Part shown: piece after piece, positions 55,603 to 64,000 of the stretch
Layout: each line of letters starts with the position of its first letter
Position numbering within the stretch: the first letter of the stretch is position 1
Source of the DNA: Phyto melanocephala
Taxonomy: Eukaryota; Arthropoda; Insecta; Diptera; Rhinophoridae
Length of the DNA: 64,000 nucleotides
Direction: 5' to 3'
NCBI GenBank assembly: GCA_941918925.1
Contig: OW799234.1
Location: 60,244,968-60,308,967, forward strand
Made by a program: the position numbers and the translations under genes
The notes under the pieces: generated by a model
Seen by the model: the letters and a program-made list of their open reading frames with translations, nothing else
Databases searched by the model: none
Told to the model about the DNA's origin: nothing

Positions 55603-56246
55603 ACCCTACGTTGCCACAAGCAAGTATTTACTTGCAAGTAGTGTATACGTATTACTACGAAAATCAGGAGAAAGGCCAAAAAAAACACAAAAATTTTTTG
55701 AGTGGCTACACAGCACAGTGCAAGTTCAATTTTAAAATGTCGTCAACAAATAAACTTCAAACAAATTTAAAACAAATGGCGCTGCTTCAATTGGTAATTA
55801 AGTGTTGTCAATAGCCACTATTGAACGTTACCTTTAGACATGTAACTTTTTAATATAATTTTTATACCCTTCACACAGTGAAAAAGGGTATATATAGGTT
55901 TGTCATTCCGTGTGAAATTTCTACAATTTTCATTTCCGACCCCATAAAGTATATATTTTCTGAAAGCTTATGAATAGGGGAGTCGATTAAGCCCTGTCAG
56001 TCTGTCCGTCTGACCGTCTGTCCGTGTGTATGTTGAAATCAACTTTTTGAAGCCCCCCGACATAGGTTGGACCCGGGTAAGGTATTAAAATATCAGAAAT
56101 ATTCGGGAGTAGATCGGTATTGAAAATCAGAAACATCGGTACATAAACAACTGAGATATGAGCAAAAACCCACGACCACCTCGATTTTTTTTTTCACAAA
56201 AACAACATTACAACAACAACATACATACATACAAACGTGTATACTG

Positions 56247-57673
56247 TGCCCATGTTCTGTAACTCTCGCTACGAGAAACTTTTCACTTGAAACATGTAAA
56301 TTGGTACAGAAATACAACAAATCGAAACAAACAGCTGTTTTTTCTCACTGTAGTGTTTCTGTAACTATTCATGCGAGAAATACCTATCACGTAAGAAAAA
56401 TACTCGTAAGCCATAAAAAAAGTGTTTCTGTAAAGTTTTCAGGCGAGAACTTCTCACTTTGAACTGTCAAAATAAGTCACAAACAAAAAGACCGCGAGAT
56501 TGCAAAAACTTTGAGCCAAAAAATATAAAAAGTCAAAAATCAGTGACAAAAACATGGAAAATGTAAAGTTTAAATGTTTTTTTTTATTGTTAATGCATAC
56601 ATATGTATGTATTAATATTATAAATTTGTTATCGTTAAGAAAAATATGCGGGTTTCAAAGCAACAAAAAGGAACATTAAATATCGAGTTTGTTGTGTAAT
56701 TGAAATAATGTTTTTTTTTTGTGCTTTAAACTTTTATGTATGTAAAAGAAAGAAATTAGGAAATGAAAAATTAATTACTTTAAATTTGAGGTTATACATT
56801 TTCTTACTACGGGAAATAATTTATGGTAACTATCTTTGTTTAATTTACAAAAGTTTTTATATTTCTAAAAAAGATAGATTTTATTTTATATTGATTATAT
56901 TTTTACAATCATCAAAGTCATTTAAAGTTTAAAAAAACTAACTAACTAAATAAAATTGCTAAATTCTTTTCATTTATTTTTTTTATTTCAATTTCGAAAT
57001 ACTTTTTATAATTTTTGTATTCCTTTTTTATTTAGACCTTAAATATTTACAAAAAGTGTTTATTGTTGAACCAAATTGTTTAATTTGTATGTCGTGTGTC
57101 CTAAACAAAAATCATAAATACACCACCATCATCATTATGTTTATCATCAAAAGGAAACAATGTTACCAATGTCTTGGAAAGTGAAGGCAAATTTGTATTC
57201 TTTACACCTTTTCTCATAAAAGGTGCCTTCAAGCAGAACCATTGCTGATGATCTGCTTAAGCGATATAGTTCCTTAAATCAATTCTCCGGCATTTCAAAA
57301 GAGTCTGTTGAATCGCACAACCTTTTGCGATGAATCCGCAACATATTCCTTTCATCATCCCCAACCGCTCTAACTAAAGCTGCATTGTACATTTTATTTC
57401 TTTCTTCTGCACTTATTTTTTTAAACACTTTTATTTTCTAAATTTTATATGTATTATTTCCGCACTTCTAAAGTTTATTTTTTTTTTCTTCTCTTTTTCT
57501 TATAATTAAGTATAATTTTTGATAGCTCTAACGTAACAACGTAATCATAAATGGTATTTTTCGCCATGAGTTACAGATACACTTTTTTTCTCACACATCG
57601 AGAAACGGTGGGATATTTCGTTTCATGACTTTTCGATGCGAGAAGTTCTCACTAAAGTTACAGAACATGGGTA
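56247..57673. mobile_element. PIF/Harbinger-like transposon with residual transposase
   Basis: TIRs CCCATGTTCTGTAAC and GTTACAGAACATGGG. Comparison with uninterrupted copy c gives either a 3-bp duplication CTG (element 56247-57673) or a 5-bp TACTG (element 56247-57671). A CTG duplication is known for some animal Harbinger elements. On the minus strand 57389-57185 encodes RAVGDDERNMLRIHRKRLCD, then FKELYRLSRSSAMVLLEG after one stop. This resembles the N-terminus of Harbinger (HARBI1-type) transposase. The rest of the transposase is gone. Confidence 0.7.
57180..57389 (-). pseudogene. Harbinger-type transposase N-terminal remnant
   Basis: It starts with Met-Tyr-Asn-Ala-Ala-Leu and carries the charged RxLRxxxxxF-like and F-x3-YRLS motifs of the family, with one in-frame TGA at 57277-57279. 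The DDE catalytic domain is absent, so it cannot be functional. Confidence 0.6.
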
Positions 57674-58787
57674 CTGGTTAAAGAAAACGTGGCATCGAAT
57701 CCCAACTGAGCCAAAAAAAATTTTTTTTTTTATTTTTTTTATTTTTTATTTAATATATTATTTATATTTTTATTATTATTATTTTTTTAATTTTTTTTAT
57801 TTTTTTTTAATTTTTTTTTATTTTTTTTTTTTATTTTTTTTTTGTTTTATATATGTATATTATATATATAATAATTTTTTTTTTAAATTTTTTTTTTTTT
57901 TCGTTTTTTTAACATACATACGTGTACGTATTTCATATGGGATGAATGGTGATACAAGCAACTGTTATTGCATGACTACACGTTGTGAAGGGTATATAAG
58001 ATTCGGCATGGCCGAATATAGCACTCTTACTTGTTTTTATTAAATTTTGATATTTATATTAAAACTTACATTTTAAATGAATATTTATATTTTTTCTTAA
58101 TATTCTTCATATACATATATACATATTTATTAAAAAAATTAGCTGAATTATTTACCACAATTGTATGATATATTATTGAGTTAACAAAAAACTCAGTATT
58201 AGACAACACTGTTTTTCGGCTTGTCACTTTACTTGCCGTAACTGTAAAAATTTTACTTGCTTAAAAATTTCTTCGCAAGCTGAGTCGCAGGTTGCCAAAG
58301 TGTAGTTGTGTTAGTAAAAAAGTGTTAGTGTATAGGTTTTTTTTCACTTGCACTTGCATGTGGCAACGGTAGGTGAGTCGCAGAATAGAATAGAAGAGAA
58401 GCCGACCAGTTCAGAGTCTCTGGCGGGAATCAAAGCCGCAACCCCCACCTTATGTAATTACACCATGGAATAAACATAACGTTTAATGTTTTTGAAGACT
58501 TTTTTATTTTTCTTTACACTAATTTACGTTTTCTTATTATGCTTTATTCTTTTTTCCATTTTGAAGTGACAATGTGAAGTGAAGTGACAAAAAAAATCTA
58601 ATAGGTATTTTAATTGTTAATTGTTAAAAAATGTAAAAACTTTCCCTGAACAAGCTACCCAATGTGGTAGCGAAATATCGGAAAATAAAATTAAAACTAT
58701 TTTTTATTAAAAAAAGTAATCTTAAGCTTAATAGAAAAAACTGTTTATATAAATTAAAAAGATCGAAAACATTCATTTATTATATAA

Positions 58788-59871
58788 CTAGCTTGTGCCC
58801 GCGACTTCGTCTGCGTAGTTATAGGGCTAAAAGGAAGATTTAGTATTAACATAGATTGTTATTTATATGTTTGTCAAATTTATCCCAACATTCACATTTA
58901 TTATACCTATTTCAATTTGAAAAATTGAATTTGAAAATAAACAAGTAACAGTGCTATATTCGGCCGTGCCGAATCTTATATACCCTTCACAACGTGTAGT
59001 CATGCTATAACAATTGTTTGTATCACCATTCATCCCATATAAAATACGTGCATATGTATATACTGGTTAGAATATATGTGGCATCGAATCCCAGCTGAGC
59101 CAAAAAAAAATTTATTTTATTTTACTTAATATATTATTTATATTTTATTATTTTTTTTTATATTTTTTTTAAATTTTTTTAAAAAATTTTTTTAGAAAAA
59201 TTTTTAAAAAACTTTTTTAAATTTTTTTTTTAATTTTTTTTAAATTTTTTTTTGTAGTTTTTTTTATTAATTTTTTCTTATTTTTAATATTTTTTTTTTG
59301 TTTGGTATGTTTTTTACATGTATGTATGTATGTATGTTGTTGTTGTAATTGTGAAAAAAAACGAGGTGGTCGTGGTTTTTTGCTCATATCTGGATATTTC
59401 CAAGAGATTGATACCATGTACAGATCTGAGGAACATATAGTTGCTTCTAAAAGTTGATTTCAACCAACACACGGACAGACGGGCATACGGTCAGGGCTTA
59501 ATCGACTCCTCTATTCATAAGCTTTCAGAAAATATATACTTTATGGGGTCGGAAATGAAAATTGTAGAAATTACAAACGGAATGACAAAGCTATATATAC
59601 CCTTGTGCACCACAGGTGAAGGGTATAAAAAGAAAAGTCAAAACTTGCAACAAAAATAAAAATTTTACAAAATAAACAACCCGTTTAGGCTGTGATAATG
59701 AGTTTGCCAACGACTTCGCCTGGTTATCGTGATAAAAAGTAGCCTATGTGTTAATCTAGGTTGTTATCTATCTATGTGCCGAATGTTATTTAGTTCCGTT
59801 CAGCCGTTTTTGCGTGATTGAGTAACAAATATCCAAACATACAAACATTCACATTTATTATATTAGTAAGA
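58788..59871 (-). mobile_element. non-autonomous Helitron split by DINE-like h
   Basis: On the minus strand it starts TCTTACTAATATAATAAATG (59871) and ends CGAAGTCGCGGGCACAAGCTAG with T next (58788). Flanks are A and T as required. The middle is occupied by copy h (58940-59628). Confidence 0.65.
58940..59628 (-). mobile_element. DINE-1-like element h
   Basis: 3' end AACAAGTAAC and hairpin at 58940; 5' end CACAGGTGAAGGGTATA at 59627. It lacks about 50 bases between GCTCATATCT and GGATATTTCC that other copies have (CAGAAAGTTATGGGGCGATT region). Confidence 0.8.
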
Positions 59872-59878
59872 TTAAATC

Positions 59879-60085
59879 CAAGGCATATTTATTCATCAGG
59901 TACTCTTGTTTCGTCAGCTGATTATTTTTTTCAACACTTATTTTAAATTTCAGTTGTCACAATGCATAAATAAAAAACAATTTTCTCTTTTCTAATTTAT
60001 TTCAAATGTCAAACTTCATATATAAAAAATATAAACAAAAAAATTCTCTCCGAACTGCAATTACCTGATGAATAAATATGCCTTG
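59879..60085. mobile_element. 206/207-bp MITE, copy 2
   Basis: Same TIRs and interior as 49387-49592. Perfect 8-bp duplications ATTAAATC at 59871-59878 and 60086-60093 point to a hAT-type element. The target lies exactly at the junction of two Helitron 5' ends. Confidence 0.9.
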
Positions 60086-60091
60086 ATTAAA

Positions 60092-62401
60092 TCTATATAC
60101 ATATGTATGTATATAAAAGAGTAACGTGACTGACTGATTCATCATCGCACAGCCCAAACGCAAAGAGCTAGAGACATGAAATTTGGACAATCGGTTCCTC
60201 TTTCAATGTATAGCTCCACTAAGAAAGAATTTTTGGAAATTCGTACTTGAAGGAGGTAAAAAAGGGTAAAATCGGTAATCCTATATCTGCTAAACTTAAA
60301 ATGATACAAATTAAATTCAAAAAGTATTGTAATTTGCACAAAAAATAAGCTAACAGGTGTCTGGCCTTTTTTTGAATTTTCAAACACTAAGGGAAAAAAA
60401 CGGGTAAAAACTATAATTTGGTACTTTTTTTGGTACCCTGCGTAACTTCCAAACACATAAACCTTGGAAAAAGCTGTTTTAAGTAATCCGCGAAAAAATA
60501 TGAATAGGAATTCGGCACTTTTTTTAAATTCACATGTATAAGGGGTAAAAATTGTCCCTTTGTTGGTACTTTTTTTTAAATAAAATTCTAATATTATTTA
60601 ATGGGACAAAATTTGATAATTATTATTTCCTAATAGAATATGGACAATTATTTGGGTGAAATTTTTGGAAACTTTTTTGGGGGCAAAAAAAGTACCAAAA
60701 AAGGGAAAATTCCGGAAAATGAATGCAATTCATAATTGGGCGGTCAATTTTCACAAAATTTTTAATTGGGATTTCACCAGACATAAAAATTATGTAATTT
60801 AGTAAAAATTTAAACACATTCATAACACGGTAAGAAGGAGCAAAATCGGGAAAAGCGTTTAGTACTTTTTAGAACATAAATCTTTATGATTTTTTTTGTA
60901 TTTTCTGCGTTTATGAAGATAGGATTGTACAATCAAGGAGTATTGATTCTAAGGAGACCAAAAATGTTATAGGCGACAAAAAAGGTACTTTTTTGAATAT
61001 TGAAATTAGTGACAACAAAGGTGAGACTGAAAATGTTGTGGTCGACAAAAAAGGTACTTTTTTGAATTTTTATGGTACTTTTTGTATTTTCTACGTTTAT
61101 GAAGGTAGGATTGTACAGTCAAGGACTTTTGATTTCAGGTGAGACTAAAAATGTTATGGGCGAATAAAAAGGTACTTTTTTGAATTTTTATGGTACTTTT
61201 TGAATTTTCTACGTTTATGAAGATAGGATTGTACAATCGAGGACTATTGATTCTAGACTAAATATTTTAAGGGCTACAAAAAGGTACTTTTTTGAATTTG
61301 TATGGTACTTTTGGTATTTTCAACGTTTGCGAAACTAAAATTTTGAAATTAGTGACTATTGATACAAGGTGAGACTGAAAATGTTATAGGCGACCAAAAA
61401 GGTACTTTTTTAATTTTTTATAGTACTTTTTGTATTTTATACGTTTATGAAGATAGAATTGTACAATCAAGGACTATTGATTCCAGGTGAGACTAAAAAT
61501 GTTATGGGCGACAAAATAGGTACTTTTTTGAATTTTATGGTACTTTTGTTATTTTCAACGTTTGCGAAGCTAGAATTTTAAAATTAGTGACTCTTAATAC
61601 AAGGTGAGACAAAAAGGTACTTTTTGAATCTTTATGGTACTTTTTTGTATTTTCAACGTTTGCGAAGCTAGAATTTTGAAATTAGTGACTATTGATAGAC
61701 TACAAATTTTATGGGCGACCAAAAAAGGTACTTTTTTGAGTTTTCATGGAATTTTTTGTATGTTCTACGATCATGAAGGTAGAATTGTACAATCGAGAAC
61801 TTTTAATTCCAGGTGAATATGAGAATGATATAGGCGATCACAAAGGTACTTTTTTGAATTTTTATGGTACTTTTTGCATTTTCTACGTTTATAATGCTAA
61901 AATTGTGAAATAAAGGATTGTTGATTCAATTTAAGAATTAAAATGATATTGGAGACACAAAAAAGCCTTTTCGTATTTTTATTGTACTCTTTGTATTTTT
62001 ACGTTTGTAAACATAGACTCTTAAAATTTGTGTTTTTTGATCCGAGGTCTAACTCCTAATAATATGGACGACCAAAATTACTTTTTCTAATTTTTTTATA
62101 TCTTGTATACATAGAATTCTGAAGTTTTAGTGAAGGAAAAAATGTTACTTTTATTATTTTTATGGTAATTTTTGCAAAATACGAATCTTAATTTTTGAAA
62201 CTCAGTAGCATTAATCTTGCTTTTAGTTAGGAAATATATGCCCGTTATATTCTTACTCTACTTTTTATTTTTCTAAGTAAATTGAATCAGAGATACAAAT
62301 TTTCATAAATTGAACCAAAAATATTTATTAATTAAAAATAGAACTTGAGTATTCAATAAATATTAAGAACTGCGCTATCGAAGTAGCGGGTTAAAATCTA
62401 G
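60092..62401 (+). mobile_element. non-autonomous Helitron with internal minisatellite, 2310 bp
   Basis: It starts TCTATATACATATG and ends GTTAAAATCTAG followed by T. The 3' hairpin CGCTATCGAAGTAGCG lies just before the end. The interior carries a diverged tandem array (60960-61960). No Rep/helicase coding is present. Confidence 0.7.
60960..61960. repeat. tandem array, units of about 80-118 bp
   Basis: GGTACTTTTTTGAATTT recurs near 60984, 61063, 61171, 61284, 61401, 61519, 61616, 61727 and 61844, each followed by TTTGTATTTTCTACGTTTAT-like and GGTGAGACTAAAAATGTTAT-like blocks. Units are diverged. Confidence 0.8.
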
Positions 62402-63201
62402 TTTTTTATATTGTTTTAATGGAAAAATGTTTTTTATTACAAATATTTATATTTGTGTTCAACATTTTTATAAGGATTGACCAATTATAAGGAAAAAGAT
62501 TATCGAATAAATGATGATATTTCTATAGATTCTTTAAAATCACAATTTTAAATCATCGTCTTCTGAATTTGGTGTAATTTGTTTTTGTTACGGTAGCAAA
62601 GAATAGGTAAAATTTTTACTCACACAATCGTTCGGATTCTAAAAAAAAATAAGCCCAATAAAAGAAATACTTAAATAACGGGTATATACAAAACAATACT
62701 AAAGGAAACGTATAAAAATTATAAATTTTTAATATAACCGTTATTTTAAAAAAATTGGCAAAATAGAAAAAAACGATCTCCCTAGTTCTTAAAAACTTAA
62801 TTCAGGATACACTAAATTAGGTAGTTTTATTTGATCAGCTCTCATCTTTGCATCATTCCCAATTGTAAAACTTCATATAAAATGTTAACAAAAAATTCTC
62901 CGAAATTAAGTCATCTTATAGTTACATATATAGTTACAACATGCTAAAATACAATGATTGAAAAAGTGGGCAGTACCACACCCATACAACATAAATATTC
63001 TTGTTAAACTTACTCTACTTAACCGATTATTTAAAGTTTGCATGCACACAGAGTTTTAGTAAAAATATAATCTAATGATTGGAAAAGTAAATGAAATATA
63101 TATACATACATACATATGTGTATTCATTTAACGAAATATAAAATTTCTTTTTGTCTGAAAAATCTAATATAAGTGAGTCACTTTTATATTTAATATTATT
63201 T
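62402..63201. other. 3' flank of ZAD gene 4, old repeat traces only
   Basis: Around 62840-62930 the sequence resembles the interior of the 206-bp MITE (AACTTCATATA, AAAAAATTCTCCGAA) but no termini are clear. No gene recognised. Confidence 0.35.
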
Positions 63202-63966
63202 TTAACTAGATAGATTTTTTTTAGATATTGATTGTATTGCATCATTTTGTTGTTTAATCATTAAATGAGATAAACGGTTCGTGCAATCAACATAACAATA
63301 AATAAATTTATCATATTCATCTTTGGTTTTGTGGTGGACCCTATTTAAATGTCGAACGCATCTAAAAGAGAAGAGTGAAAGGTAAAAAGTTTAAACATAC
63401 ACACGTTTTTTTGTTTAAAACAAATTACTTTTTTCTGCAGTAGAAATCCTTTTCACAAATTTTACATTTCATTGCTGGTTGATTAAGATGAATAGCTCTA
63501 TGTTCTTTCCATTTTGTTGTAGCAACAGTTTTGTTACAACTCTGACATTGAATCGTGTGTTTTATCTATGAGCGTAAGAAAAAATTATTTTTTTTTTATT
63601 AATTAAAACAAGAATTGCATACCTGTTCAACGTTTTTCTTTAAAGGAGCTACGGAATGTTTCGGCAAATGCCTATCTAAATCGACTTGGCGAACAAATTC
63701 TTTTGAACAAATCGGGCACGTTACCATCTGGCCGAGATGTATACGTCTGTGAACATTGCATGCTCCACGATTAAAAAAGGCTTTATCGCAAAATTCGCAT
63801 TTAAATCTCTTTTCGCGATTTTCTGCATGAATTTCCATGTGAGTTCTTAAGGACATTTTTGTGTATAATTTTACACCGCATTTGGTACAAGTAAATTTTC
63901 GTTCTCTATTTTCGTTGTGTGTAGCTTCATGATTTTTTAAGACAAAACTATCGTTGACTTTTAAAG
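63202..63966 (-). CDS. ZAD gene 4, exons 3-5 (zinc fingers); 5' end outside window
   Basis: Minus-strand exons 63966-63623 (344 bp), 63565-63429 (137 bp) and 63361-63202 (160 bp) end at TAA and give 213 residues. The first exon opens in the phase used by intron 2 of the paralogues (second half of finger 1: SLKVNDSFVLKNHEATH). Then come CTKCGVKLYTKMSLRTHMEIH-type, CEFCDKAFFNRG...HRRIH, CPICSKEFVRQVDL...H, CQSCNKTVATTKWKEHRAIH (11-residue spacing) and CKICEKDFYC...H, the last split by intron 4. HLGQM and ENREK linkers are shared. The ZAD exons must lie beyond 64000. It is transcribed toward gene 3, unlike the other three. Confidence 0.9.
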
Positions 63967-64000
63967 CTATAGGCAAAAATACATAAAAATATGTACAAAA

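Larger units (their letters stand above)
55863..58036 (+). mobile_element. DINE-1-like element g, subfamily 2, split by Harbinger-like insertion
   Basis: 5' TATACCCTTCACACAGTG at 55863 and 3' hairpin (ATTCGGCATGGCCGAAT) with ACTTGTTTTT at 58036. It is homologous to c. The sequence GTATACTGGTTAAAG of c is split here at 56246/57672. Confidence 0.75.
55603..58374. mobile_element. TIR element (CCTACGTTGCCACA ends) containing DINE-like g
   Basis: CCTACGTTGCCACAAGCAAGT (55607, first 20 bases matched) is mirrored by CTTGCATGTGGCAACGGTAG near 58352-58372. A short open stretch 55737-55814 begins ATGTCGTCAACAAATAAAC, but no transposase is recognised. Copy g fills most of the interior. Confidence 0.45.
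53608..58473. mobile_element. possible outer TIR element enclosing nested insertions
   Basis: TGGTGTAATTACGTAAGG (about 53608) and CCTTATGTAATTACACCA (about 58456-58473) are inverted. Within lie the TIR pairs at 53751/55600 and 55602/58373, DINE-like copies f and g and a Harbinger-like element. A similar left end is at 49975. Short termini only, so the outer element is tentative. Confidence 0.35.

Noticed and set aside
57724..57900. Long T-rich tract as an origin or terminator
   Set aside because: Poly-T/A centres are a constant part of the DINE-like elements; no independent evidence.
57636..58043. 135-residue ORF rich in Phe, Tyr and Leu
   Set aside because: It is translation of a poly-T/AT tract in the centre and 3' end of DINE-like g.

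Overview
The window is AT-rich nuclear DNA from a higher fly, probably a schizophoran. I infer this from four ZAD-type C2H2 zinc-finger genes with short introns, jockey-clade non-LTR retrotransposons without RNase H, many DINE-1/INE-1-like (Helentron-related) repeats, Helitrons with TC...CTAG ends, and mariner-like, hAT-like and Harbinger-like elements. The species cannot be fixed from sequence alone. I recognise no bacterial genes, rRNA or tRNA.

The host genes are four paralogous ZAD zinc-finger genes sharing one five-exon plan with identical intron phases. Gene 1 (236-1646, +, 382 aa) is complete. Gene 2 (19433-42356, +, 455 aa) has exons 1-2 at 19433-20268 and exons 3-5 at 41575-42356. The two halves join in frame and restore a C2H2 finger across a 21.3 kb intron filled with transposons; the same intron is 70 bp in gene 1 and 128 bp in gene 3. 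Gene 3 (50287-52055, +, 480 aa) is complete. Gene 4 (63202-63966, -) shows exons 3-5 only; its ZAD exons lie beyond the window. They look like a local tandem family of predicted nuclear DNA-binding proteins.

Almost everything else is transposon, often nested. From 2.4 to 3.6 kb: DINE-like repeats. From 3.8 to 6.1 kb: an inverted-repeat element carrying a decayed insect gene. From 6.7 to 13.0 kb: a terminal-inverted-repeat (TIR) element holding a foldback repeat and a nearly intact 4.2 kb jockey element. From 13.1 to 19.3 kb: two inverted DINE-like copies, each with a mariner-like insert. From 20.3 to 41.6 kb (gene 2 intron): hAT remnant with a jockey insertion, Helitron, mariner, CR1-like fragments, a DINE-like copy split by a 545-bp inverted/tandem array, a 1.4 kb TIR element, and a decayed second jockey element split by a MITE (short non-autonomous TIR element), a probable LTR and a DINE-like copy that itself contains a Helitron and another DINE-like copy. 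From 45.1 to 49.3 kb: a decayed jockey copy with a 180-bp hAT-type MITE. From 52.7 to 63 kb: mariner-like element, nested TIR elements with DINE-like copies, a Harbinger-like insertion, two head-to-head Helitrons separated by a MITE.

Exon boundaries, target-site duplications and nesting were read by hand; family assignments rest on recognised motifs, not database searches.
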